DNA from: Pseudomonadota bacterium
GTDB taxonomy: Bacteria > Pseudomonadota > Alphaproteobacteria > Rhodospirillales > Magnetospirillaceae
Direction of reading: 5' to 3'
NCBI GenBank assembly: GCA_023426365.1
Contig: JAFAAW010000144.1
Coordinates: forward strand, 1-5,557
DNA: 5,557 nucleotides
Positions 1 through 5,531 of the stretch are shown in pieces. Positions within the stretch are counted from its first letter, which is position 1. Every line of letters begins with the position of its first letter. The position numbers and the translations under genes were made by a program. The notes under the pieces are model-generated. The model had not been told where the DNA came from, searched no databases, and saw only the letters and a program-made list of their open reading frames with translations.

Positions 1-1288
1 CCGCACGGGTGGCGGCGGGGTCGGTCTTGGCCAGTTCCAGCCACTTGTCGGCATCGGCGCGGCCCAGCGCCAGATTGGCGCGGGCGAAGGCCGGGGCCAC
101 CGTCACCAGCGCCGGGTCGGGCTTGGCATCGGCCAGCAGGGGGGCGAACACGCGCGCGGTGCTGGCGGTCTGGCCGCCGGCCGCGGCCAGTTCCAGCGCC
201 TTGGCGATGAAATGGGCACGGATCACCGGGTCGGGCTGGTCGGTGGCGGCGCGGAACAGAAGCGCCCGCCCGCGCCCGCCCGCGGTCTCGGCCTTGGTCA
301 GCGGCGCGCCCAGCTCGTCGGGGGCGAACACCGCTTCCAGGTACAGCTTGCGCAGATGCTCGGGCGTCAGCACGCCGGCGGCCTCGGCCCGCTCGCCGGC
401 GGCCAGGCGAATGTCGAACGGGGTGGTGAAGGACAGCGCCACGGCCCGCGCCACGGCGGGCGTCGCCCGGGCCACGGCGTCGGCCGGCAGCGGCAGCTTG
501 GCGGCGGCGAAGGCGGCCAGATGCAGCGGGGTGGCCTCGTCCAGCTTGATCTTGTCGGCCGGCAGCGGCGGCAGGCCGGCCAGAACCTCGGCGGCGGCGG
601 CGAAGCCGTGGTCGGCGTCCTTGCGCTCGCGCAGCAGGTCCAGGCCCAGATTGCCCTCGAGCGTGCGGCCGGCCAGATAATGGCACAGCACCGTCAGCTT
701 GGGCTGGCTGCCGTCCTTGGGGAAATCGTTGCAGGCCCCTTGGGTGTTCCCCGCCAGCAATTGGGCGTCCAGCTTGACGCGCTGCATGACCGAACCTTCC
801 ACGGCCTGGGACGCCACGGCGGCCAGTTGCAGCACGGCCTCGCTGTCGCCCATGGCGGCCAGCCGTTCGGCGCGCAGCTCCACCAGCGACGGGCGGTCGC
901 CTTCCACGGCGCCCTCGGGGGCGGCGGCGGCGGTCAGCAGCAGCCGGCGTTCCAGGCTGCGTACCGTCAGCGACGCCGGGGCGGCGGGCAGCAGCGGAAT
1001 CAGCTTGCGCGCCACCTGGGCCGGGGTGCCGCCCCACAGGGTGGGGGCGAAGCCGCCATGGGCCTGGTCCAGCGTGCCCACGGATTCGGCGTTGGGCGCC
1101 TTGAGTTCCTTGACCACCACCCGCGCGGCCCGATTGGGGTCGGCCGGCTCGGCCAACTCCATGGTCTCGGGGTCGTAGGTGGTGAGCGGGGCCTGGGCCT
1201 CGGCCGCGGTGGCGGTCAGCGAGGCGGCGGCGATCAGGCCCGCCGCGAGGCGGCGGGCCGACCGGCGCTTAGCGCGGCAGCTTGTCAT
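1..1288 (-). CDS. Secreted (periplasmic) helical protein of unknown function, partial (C-terminus outside window)
   Basis: I do not recognise this protein. The frame is open for 429 codons from ATG 1288-1286 to the window edge, so the stop lies beyond base 1. Residues 1-31 look like a Sec signal peptide: an Arg/Lys-rich start (residues 5-13), a hydrophobic core at about 14-28 and an A-E-A motif at 29-31, with cleavage likely after A31. The mature part is rich in Ala, Leu, Pro and Glu. It reads as a string of short amphipathic helices (for example 136-160, 225-237, 355-371 and 397-422), resembling TPR or Sel1-like solenoids, but no repeat consensus can be assigned by eye. The mature part has only two cysteines, C186 and C202, which could form a disulfide in the periplasm. 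The start is supported by GAAAAGG nine bases upstream (1304-1298). The gene overlaps the upstream 46-residue membrane-protein gene by 20 bases, suggesting translational coupling. It is transcribed away from aroK. A scaffold or envelope role is only an inference. Confidence 0.85.
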   Translation of the reverse strand, partial: MTSCRAKRRSARRLAAGLIAAASLTATAAEAQAPLTTYDPETMELAEPADPNRAARVVVKELKAPNAESVGTLDQAHGGFAPTLWGGTPAQVARKLIPLLPAAPASLTVRSLERRLLLTAAAAPEGAVEGDRPSLVELRAERLAAMGDSEAVLQLAAVASQAVEGSVMQRVKLDAQLLAGNTQGACNDFPKDGSQPKLTVLCHYLAGRTLEGNLGLDLLRERKDADHGFAAAAEVLAGLPPLPADKIKLDEATPLHLAAFAAAKLPLPADAVARATPAVARAVALSFTTPFDIRLAAGERAEAAGVLTPEHLRKLYLEAVFAPDELGAPLTKAETAGGRGRALLFRAATDQPDPVIRAHFIAKALELAAAGGQTASTARVFAPLLADAKPDPALVTVAPAFARANLALGRADADKWLELAKTDPAATRA

Positions 1289-1409
1289 CGGGTATGACCT
1301 TTTCGACCTTGGCCGCGGGCGGCGGCAGATCGAACGTGGCAAGGAAGATGCCGCCGCCGACGATGACGGCGAGCACCAGGACGACCAGCACTCCGGCGAT
1401 CTTGCTCAT
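1269..1409 (-). CDS. Small single-pass membrane protein, 46 residues, unknown function
   Basis: I do not recognise this protein. It has a short start (MSKIAG), one very hydrophobic segment at about residues 4-24 rich in Val, Leu, Ile and Gly, a Pro-Pro-Pro turn at 29-31, and a charged tail (about 32-46) ending in DDKLPR. This is the pattern of a membrane anchor or microprotein with a short soluble tail. The single lysine before the helix and the acidic/basic tail leave orientation uncertain; N-in with the tail in the periplasm is the simpler reading. The TAA stop lies inside the following gene, overlapping it by 20 bases, and that gene's ribosome binding site sits within this coding sequence, so the two are probably co-translated. 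Its own ribosome site is weak: GAAGG lies 13 bases before the ATG. The strongest arguments that it is real are the clean hydrophobic segment and the gene overlap. The segment could also act as an uncleaved signal anchor. Confidence 0.7.
   Translation of the reverse strand: MSKIAGVLVVLVLAVIVGGGIFLATFDLPPPAAKVEKVIPDDKLPR
1298..1304 (-). promoter_or_regulatory. Ribosome binding site of the secreted-protein gene
   Basis: On the minus strand this reads GAAAAGG, followed by nine bases and then ATG at 1288-1286. It fixes the start of the secreted protein inside the 3' end of the 46-residue gene. It also argues that the signal-peptide-bearing start is the true one, rather than the internal Met at residue 43. 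Confidence 0.6.
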
Positions 1410-1508
1410 GGATGGTTGCAAACCTTCGTTATGACTTCTGGACACGCCCGTGCTTGGGCGGATAAAAGCGGCAGGGGCGATGACCGGATGGTCCCGCCCC
1501 GACCTTGG

Positions 1509-1534
1509 GTGTCAGACCCGTTCGGGCCGGACAC
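1509..1534. repeat. 26-bp dyad symmetry upstream of aroK (candidate operator)
   Basis: The outer arms GTGTC (1509-1513) and GACAC (1530-1534) and the inner arms CCCG (1517-1520) and CGGG (1523-1526) share one centre between 1521 and 1522. One more pair (G1515-C1528) also fits, so 10 of 13 positions are complementary. The symmetry and central position in a divergent gap suit a dimeric DNA-binding protein. As RNA it could fold with a four-base loop, but no T-run follows, so a terminator is unlikely. I cannot name the binding protein. Confidence 0.4.
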
Positions 1535-1604
1535 GCGGCAAAAGGCTAGGGTTCGACCATGGCGAATCTGGGGCAGTGTATCGGCGCCGACCGCGCCGAT
1601 CAAC

Positions 1605-1611
1605 GGCGGGA
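1605..1611 (+). promoter_or_regulatory. aroK: Ribosome binding site that decides the aroK start
   Basis: GGCGGGA ends nine bases before ATG 1621 but only three bases before the in-frame ATG 1615. The nine-base gap is workable and the three-base gap is too short, so 1621 is preferred. The alternative would add only Met-Leu. Confidence 0.5.
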
Positions 1612-1620
1612 CCAATGCTG

Positions 1621-2181
1621 ATGGCAGATGAGACGGTCGACGGCATCCTGGGCGGACTGCGCCGGCCCATCGTGCTGGTGGGCCTGATGGGCGCGGGCAA
1701 GTCGTGCGTGGGCCGCCGCCTGGCGGCGCGCCTGGGGATTCCCTTTGTCGATGCGGATGCCGAATTCGAATCGGCGGCCGGCTGCACCATCTCCGAATTC
1801 TTCGCCAAATACGGCGAGCCGGCCTTCCGCGACGGCGAGCGCAAGGTGATCGCGCGCCTGATGGAAGGCCCCCTGTGCGTGCTGGCCACCGGCGGCGGCG
1901 CCTTCTGCGACCCGGAAACCCGCGCCAGCATCAAGGGCGGCGCGGTGTCGGTGTGGATCCGCGCCGACCTGGACCTGCTGGTCAAGCGCACCTCGGGGCG
2001 CGACCACCGCCCGCTGCTCAAGACCGGCGACCCGCGCGAGATTCTGTCGCGCCTGATGGACGCCCGTTACCCCCTTTATGCCGAGGCCGACATCACCGTC
2101 GATACCACTGACGAGCCGCCGGAAGTGACCGTGGCCAAGGTGGTGGACGAACTGGCCCGCTTTGTGGAGCATTTGCCATGA
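1621..2181 (+). CDS. aroK: Shikimate kinase (EC 2.7.1.71)
   Basis: This cytoplasmic enzyme phosphorylates shikimate with ATP to shikimate 3-phosphate, the fifth step of the chorismate pathway. It has 186 residues, slightly longer than the roughly 170-175 usual for the family, through a short N-terminal extension. Visible motifs, in order, are the Walker A loop GLMGAGKS (21-28); the shikimate-binding aspartate in VDADAEF (D44, D46); the FRDGE motif with R70; the GGG turn (91-93); the LID segment with R130 in HRPLL; and R149 in the RYPLY motif. All expected substrate-binding residues are present, so it should be active. Cys29 follows the P-loop serine where many homologues carry Thr or Ser, a minor variation. 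An upstream in-frame GTG at 1450 would add 57 residues of un-protein-like sequence and is rejected. The gene heads an operon: its TGA overlaps the aroB ATG by four bases. Confidence 0.96.
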   Translation: MADETVDGILGGLRRPIVLVGLMGAGKSCVGRRLAARLGIPFVDADAEFESAAGCTISEFFAKYGEPAFRDGERKVIARLMEGPLCVLATGGGAFCDPETRASIKGGAVSVWIRADLDLLVKRTSGRDHRPLLKTGDPREILSRLMDARYPLYAEADITVDTTDEPPEVTVAKVVDELARFVEHLP

Positions 2182-3284
2182 CCCCCGATACGCTGAACGT
2201 CGCCCTGGGCGAGCGCAGCTACGACATCCACATCGGCCCCGGGCTGATCGACCGCGCCGGCGCGCTGATGCTGCCGGTCATGCAGGGCAAGCGCGCCTTC
2301 GTGGTGACCGACGATTCGGTGGCGCCGCTTTATCTGGACCGCCTGCTGGGGTCGTTGGACAAGGCGGGCATCAAGCACCTGCATACCGTGCTGCCCCATG
2401 GCGAGGGCACCAAGGACTTCCCCCATCTGGAGGCCCTGGTGGACGCCATGCTGGAGGCGCGCTGCGAGCGCTCCACCATGGTGGTGGCGCTGGGCGGCGG
2501 CGTGGTCGGCGACCTGACCGGCTTTGCCGCCGCGATCCTGCAGCGCGGCCTGGATTTCGTGCAGGTGCCAACCACCCTGCTGGCCCAGGTGGACAGCAGC
2601 GTCGGCGGCAAGACCGGCATCAACACCCGTCACGGCAAGAACCTGGTGGGCGCCTTCCACCAGCCGCGCCTGGTGCTGGCCGACACGTCGGCGCTGGCCA
2701 GCCTGCCGCGCCGTCAGGTGCTGGCCGGCTATGCCGAGGTGGTCAAGTACGGCTGCATCGACGAGCCCGAATTCTTCGCCTGGCTGGAGGAAAACGGCTT
2801 CCAGGTGGTGGTGGGCGAGGACAAGGCGCGCCGCCACGCGGTCAAGGTCTCGTGCGCGGCCAAGGCCCGCATCGTGGCGCAGGACGAGCGCGAGGGGGGG
2901 GTGCGCGCGCTGCTCAATCTCGGCCACACCTTCGGCCACGCGCTGGAGGCGGAAACCGGCTTCGGCGAGGAATTGCTGCACGGCGAGGCGGTGGCCATCG
3001 GCATGGTCATGGCCTTCCGCCTGTCCGCCCGCCTGGGGCTGGCCCCGGCCGAGGACGCCACCCGGCTGGAACGCCATCTGGCCAAGGTCGGCCTGCCCAC
3101 CGGCTTGGCCCGCAACCGCGCCTGGGACGTCGATCGCCTGATCCACCACATGGCCGGCGACAAGAAGGTCAAGGACGGCAAGGTCACCTTCGTGCTGGCC
3201 CGCGGCATCGGTCAGAGCTTCCTGACCCGCGACGTGCCGCAAGAGGCGGTGCGCGAGATGCTGCAGGACTTCGCCAAGGTCTAA
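2178..3284 (+). CDS. aroB: 3-dehydroquinate synthase (EC 4.2.3.4)
   Basis: This cytoplasmic NAD+- and Zn2+-dependent enzyme converts DAHP to 3-dehydroquinate, the second step of the shikimate pathway. Its 368 residues match the usual family length. The N-terminal Rossmann part carries the NAD-binding GGGVVGD motif (106-112). It is followed by the PTTLLAQVDSSVGGK block (131-145), whose Lys145 lies in the substrate/NAD region. The metal ligands expected for the family are present: E187 in GYAEVVKYG, H250 in NLGHTFGH and H268 in LLHGEA. The C-terminal GDKKVKDGK segment (327-335) is also typical. The ATG lies within ATGA shared with the aroK stop, and GGAG (2166-2169) is eight bases upstream, so translation should be coupled to aroK. 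A run of eight G at 2894-2901 falls in the EGGV codons without breaking the frame. No key residue is missing. Confidence 0.98.
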   Translation: MTPDTLNVALGERSYDIHIGPGLIDRAGALMLPVMQGKRAFVVTDDSVAPLYLDRLLGSLDKAGIKHLHTVLPHGEGTKDFPHLEALVDAMLEARCERSTMVVALGGGVVGDLTGFAAAILQRGLDFVQVPTTLLAQVDSSVGGKTGINTRHGKNLVGAFHQPRLVLADTSALASLPRRQVLAGYAEVVKYGCIDEPEFFAWLEENGFQVVVGEDKARRHAVKVSCAAKARIVAQDEREGGVRALLNLGHTFGHALEAETGFGEELLHGEAVAIGMVMAFRLSARLGLAPAEDATRLERHLAKVGLPTGLARNRAWDVDRLIHHMAGDKKVKDGKVTFVLARGIGQSFLTRDVPQEAVREMLQDFAKV

Positions 3285-3288
3285 GCCC

Positions 3289-4572
3289 ATGGATACGCTG
3301 ACACTCTCGCTGCTGGCAATTCTGGTCCTGCTGCTGTTGTCGGCGTTCTTTTCCGGGTCGGAAACCGCGCTGACGGCGGTGTCGCGCGCCTATATGCACC
3401 AATTGGAACAGGACGGCAGCCGGGCGGCCAAGCGGGTCAACCGGCTGATCGCCGTGCGCGACCGCCTGATCGGCGCGCTGCTGCTGGGCAACAATCTGGT
3501 CAACATCCTGGCCTCCTCGCTGGCGACCAGCGCGCTGGTGGCGCTGTTCGGCGATGCCGGCGTGGTCTACGCCACCGTCGGCATGACCGTGGCGGTGGTG
3601 ATGTTCGGCGAGGTGCTGCCCAAGACCTATGCCATCTACAACGCCAATAAGATGGCGTTGCGGGTGGGTGGGCCGGTGGCGGCGGTGGTCGCGCTGCTGT
3701 CGCCGGTGGTGCGGCTGATCGAGGTGGTGACGCGGCTGCTTTTCCGCGCCTTCGGCGCCAAATACGCCACCGAAGCGACCATCGAGACGGCGATGATGGA
3801 GCTGCGCGGCGCCATCGAGGTGCATGCCGCCGAGGGCGAGGTGGAGACGGAGCGCAAGATGCTGCGCTCGATCCTGGACCTGGACAATGTGGGGGTCAGC
3901 GACGTCATGACCCATCGCCGCGCCGCCGTGACCATCGACGCCGGCCTGCCGCCGGCGGAAATCGTCGATCAGGTCCTCAAGAGCACCTTCACCCGCGTCC
4001 CGCTGTGGCGCGACAACCCCGACAACATCGTCGGCGTGGTTCACGTCAAGGACGTGCTGCGCGCCGTGCGCGCCCTGGGCAGCGAGCTGGACCGGCTGGA
4101 CGTGGCGGAACTGGCGGCGGCGCCGTGGTTCATTCCCGATTCCACCACCCTGCTGGAGCAGTTGACCGCCTTCCGCGCCCGGCGCGAGCACTTCGCCCTG
4201 GTGGTGGACGAATACGGCGCGCTCCTGGGCATCGTCACCCTCGAGGACATCCTCGAGGAAATCGTCGGCGATATCGCCGACGAGCACGACGCGTCGGTGG
4301 CCGGGGTCAAGCCGCAGACCAACGGCTCGTTCGTGGTGGATGGGACGGTCACCATCCGCGACCTCAACCGCGAATTCGACTGGCACCTGCCCGACGAACA
4401 GGCGGCCACCGTGGCCGGTCTCCTGCTGCACGAAAGCCGCCAGATCCCCTCGGTGGGGCAGGTATTCCGGTTTTTCGGCTTCCGCTTCGAGGTGCTGCGC
4501 CGCCAGCGCAACCAGATCACCCTGATCCGCGTCACCCCGCCCGCCGCGGGGCCGGTGGTGGAAGAGGATTGA
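3289..4572 (+). CDS. HlyC/CorC (CNNM)-family transporter: DUF21, CBS pair and CorC_HlyC domain
   Basis: This is a predicted inner-membrane ion transporter of the CNNM/CorC family; members are linked to Mg2+ or Co2+ export. The 427-residue layout is complete. The N-terminal DUF21 membrane domain (about 1-155) has hydrophobic segments near 4-22, 60-86, 91-112 and 122-152. It contains the family's conserved membrane motifs SGSETAL (22-28), GNNLVN (67-72) and GEVLPK (107-112), whose polar residues form the ion site in the related CorC structure. A pair of CBS domains follows (about 205-262 and 272-332; note VVDEYGALLGIVTLED at 305-320), expected to bind ATP or a similar nucleotide. The C-terminal CorC_HlyC domain spans about 345-416. 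The ATG follows the aroB stop by four bases, with AAGG nine bases upstream inside the aroB end, so it belongs to the aroKB operon. The old name 'hemolysin' is historical. Which ion it carries cannot be read from the sequence. Confidence 0.93.
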   Translation: MDTLTLSLLAILVLLLLSAFFSGSETALTAVSRAYMHQLEQDGSRAAKRVNRLIAVRDRLIGALLLGNNLVNILASSLATSALVALFGDAGVVYATVGMTVAVVMFGEVLPKTYAIYNANKMALRVGGPVAAVVALLSPVVRLIEVVTRLLFRAFGAKYATEATIETAMMELRGAIEVHAAEGEVETERKMLRSILDLDNVGVSDVMTHRRAAVTIDAGLPPAEIVDQVLKSTFTRVPLWRDNPDNIVGVVHVKDVLRAVRALGSELDRLDVAELAAAPWFIPDSTTLLEQLTAFRARREHFALVVDEYGALLGIVTLEDILEEIVGDIADEHDASVAGVKPQTNGSFVVDGTVTIRDLNREFDWHLPDEQAATVAGLLLHESRQIPSVGQVFRFFGFRFEVLRRQRNQITLIRVTPPAAGPVVEED

Positions 4573-4584
4573 CGCCGCCGCCGG

Positions 4585-4614
4585 TTGCGCACAGCACGGC
4601 CCGGGCTGTATAAT
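4585..4614 (+). promoter_or_regulatory. Candidate promoter for the CBS-domain gene, with perfect -10 box
   Basis: TATAAT at 4609-4614 matches the sigma-70 consensus fully, which is striking in such GC-rich DNA. The -35 candidate TTGCGC (4585-4590) is weak (3 of 6) and lies 18 bases upstream. The start of transcription would fall near 4621-4622, on the ATG of the CBS gene. The spacer carries an inverted repeat, ACAGC (4591-4595) with GCTGT (4605-4609), enclosing the palindrome GCCCGGGC (4599-4606). It could be an operator or a weak hairpin after the transporter gene. Confidence 0.5.
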
Positions 4615-4621
4615 GCGGGGC

Positions 4622-5101
4622 ATGCGACCGAAAATTGTACCCGATGTGGTCACCCCCGGTCAGGTTCTCAGCCTGCCGCCCAAGGCCACCGTGCGCGAGG
4701 CCGCCAAACTGATGGCCATGCGCAACATCGCCGCCCTGCTGGTGGTGGAGGATGACAGCCTGCTGGGCATCGTCACCGAACGCGACGTCAGTGCGCGGGT
4801 GGTGGCGGCCGGCCTTGACCCCGACGCCACGCCGCTGTCGGCGGTGATGACGCCCGAGCCGCGCTCGCTCGCCCCCGACGATTCCATCTCCGAGGCGCTG
4901 GAGCTGATGCGGCGCCATTCGTTCCGCCACCTGCCGGTGCTGGACGGCGGCCACCCGGTCGCCATGGTGTCGGTGCGCGACCTCTACGCCGTGGTCCAAA
5001 GCCAGTTGGAACACGACATCCTGACCCGCGACGCCTGGATCATGGGCATCGCCGACGCCTGGGGCGACGGCGTGGCCGACGGCGGCAAAGCCCAGCCCTG
5101 A
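4622..5101 (+). CDS. Two-CBS-domain protein, probable adenosyl-nucleotide sensor
   Basis: This is a soluble 159-residue protein made almost entirely of a tandem CBS pair (Bateman module). CBS1 spans about 9-62 and ends in GIVTERDV (49-56). CBS2 spans about 73-127 and ends in AMVSVRDLY. The T-x-x-D (52-55) and S-x-x-D (117-120) motifs match the ribose-contacting positions of AMP/ATP-binding CBS domains. A short tail (128-159) with AWIMGIADAWGD has no domain I can name. There is no signal peptide or membrane segment. Such proteins usually act as energy- or nucleotide-responsive regulators of a partner, which is not identifiable here. An in-frame ATG at 4613 would add three residues, but it lies inside the TATAAT box and would not be transcribed from that promoter, so 4622 is preferred. 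Neither start has a good ribosome site. The gene follows the transporter by 49 bases and may also receive operon read-through. Confidence 0.88.
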   Translation: MRPKIVPDVVTPGQVLSLPPKATVREAAKLMAMRNIAALLVVEDDSLLGIVTERDVSARVVAAGLDPDATPLSAVMTPEPRSLAPDDSISEALELMRRHSFRHLPVLDGGHPVAMVSVRDLYAVVQSQLEHDILTRDAWIMGIADAWGDGVADGGKAQP

Positions 5102-5131
5102 CGGCCGCGGGGGGCGGGCCTCGGCCGGCCC
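5102..5131. terminator. GC-rich hairpin between convergent genes (possible bidirectional terminator)
   Basis: The gap between the CBS-gene stop and the bolA stop is only 29 bases. It holds two alternative hairpins: CGGCCG (5102-5107) with CGGCCG (5122-5127), and GGGCC (5116-5120) with GGCCC (5127-5131) around a six-base loop. No T-run follows on either strand, so this is not a classic intrinsic terminator. It may instead slow polymerase or mark the 3' ends. Confidence 0.35.
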
Positions 5132-5406
5132 TATCGGGCGGCTTCGTCCGGGGTCAGGGTGGCCAGTTGCAGGGCGTGGACCGGGCCGGCCAGTTCCTCG
5201 GCCAGCAACGCATTGACGATGCGGTGGCGTTCCACCCGCGACTTGCCGGCGAAGGCCGCCGACACCACCCGGATGCGGAAATGGGTTTCGCCGCCGGGCT
5301 TGTGGCCCGCATGGCCCACGTGCTGTCCCGAATCATCGATCACGTCCAGGTGCTGCGGCGTCAGGGCCTGGGTGAGTTTGCGCTCGATGGCGGCGCGAAC
5401 CTGCAT
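5131..5406 (-). CDS. bolA: BolA-family protein
   Basis: This is a small cytoplasmic protein of 91 residues, normal for BolA. Family members pair with monothiol glutaredoxins to bind or hand on [2Fe-2S] clusters and affect iron homeostasis and stress morphology. The fold runs from an N-terminal helix (about 4-15) through the strand LDVIDDS (20-26), a His-rich loop with H29, H32 and H35, the strand THFRIRVVS (41-49) and FAGKSRVERHR to the helix IVNALLAEEL (63-72) and VHALQLATLTPDE. H61 in the VERHR motif matches the family's invariant histidine, and the loop histidines are candidates for cluster binding. There are no cysteines, as in the BolA1-like group rather than Cys-bearing BolA2. The start at 5406 is supported by GGAAAGG ending seven bases upstream. 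Longer in-frame starts add non-BolA sequence. It converges on the CBS gene. No glutaredoxin is visible in the window. Confidence 0.94.
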   Translation of the reverse strand: MQVRAAIERKLTQALTPQHLDVIDDSGQHVGHAGHKPGGETHFRIRVVSAAFAGKSRVERHRIVNALLAEELAGPVHALQLATLTPDEAAR

Positions 5407-5451
5407 GGGTTTTCCTTTCCGGTGACAGTCCACCGCCCCGAAGTGGTATGC

Positions 5452-5468
5452 CGGATGGCATCCGTCAA
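5452..5468 (-). promoter_or_regulatory. Candidate bolA promoter/operator: -35-like box with overlapping dyad
   Basis: Read on the minus strand, TTGACG (5468-5463) matches the -35 consensus at 5 of 6 positions and lies about 57 bases before the bolA start. The perfect inverted repeat CGGATG-g-CATCCG (5452-5464) overlaps its downstream edge. A second one, ATGCC-(4)-GGCAT (5448-5461), shares bases with it. No good -10 box follows at 16-18 bases, so the promoter call is weak. The dyad's placement would suit a repressor site. Confidence 0.35.
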
Positions 5469-5492
5469 GGGTGTAAATTCGCCCCTGCCGCC

Positions 5493-5521
5493 TTGCCTCG
5501 GGGACGGCCAACCCTCATTAT
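5493..5521 (+). promoter_or_regulatory. Possible rightward promoter upstream of the 5532 start
   Basis: TTGCCT (5493-5498) and CATTAT (5516-5521) each match consensus at 4 of 6 positions and are separated by exactly 17 bases. Transcription would begin about 5528, giving a leader of only a few bases before ATG 5532. No ribosome binding site precedes that ATG. The match is modest and could be chance. Confidence 0.25.
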
Positions 5522-5531
5522 TGACCCTATC

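Larger units (their letters stand above)
1410..1620. promoter_or_regulatory. Divergent intergenic region between the leftward pair and the aroK operon
   Basis: About 210 bases separate the divergent start codons at 1409 (leftward) and 1621 (rightward). Promoters for both directions must lie here or just outside, but I found no convincing -35/-10 pair on either strand. The most structured element is the dyad at 1509-1534, listed separately. A smaller hairpin, CGCCC-(6)-GGGCG, occupies 1445-1460 and has no T-tract. Reading frames through the region, on either strand, have poor protein-like character. Confidence 0.5.

Noticed and set aside
9..680. Rightward 223-codon Ser/Ala/Arg-rich open frame
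   Set aside because: It is another antisense shadow of the same gene, with no protein-like hydrophobic pattern; the minus-strand frame has a signal peptide and normal composition.
212..1297. Rightward 361-codon open frame rich in Gly, Gln and Arg
   Set aside because: It is antisense to the secreted-protein gene; its low-complexity composition is typical of a high-GC shadow frame, and it lacks motifs or a ribosome site.
1445..1460. CGCCC-(6)-GGGCG hairpin as a terminator
   Set aside because: It has a short stem and no T-run on either strand, and it lies in front of genes rather than after them.
1406..1615. Leftward 69-codon frame from TTG 1615 ending in an ATGA overlap with the 46-residue gene
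   Set aside because: The overlap is attractive, but the start is TTG, no domain or membrane segment is visible, and the frame runs across the regulatory gap.
1450..1620. N-terminal extension of aroK from GTG 1450
   Set aside because: The added 57 residues are Arg/Gly-rich and unlike any shikimate kinase N-terminus; they cross the dyad region, and a ribosome site supports ATG 1621.
2076..3290. Leftward 404-codon frame opposite aroB
   Set aside because: aroB carries every family motif on the plus strand; the reverse frame is His/Gln/Gly-rich and shows no recognisable domain.
2162..3301. Rightward 379-codon frame overlapping aroB
   Set aside because: It is an out-of-frame reading of aroB, very rich in Gly, Arg and Pro, with no motifs.
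3184..4653. Leftward 489-codon frame opposite the transporter gene
   Set aside because: It is long only because GC-rich reverse frames rarely contain stops; composition is His/Gln/Arg-rich and it covers a clear CorC-family gene.
5407..5511. N-terminal extension of BolA to 5511
   Set aside because: The extra 35 residues are unrelated to BolA proteins and would cover the candidate promoter; a good ribosome site precedes ATG 5406.
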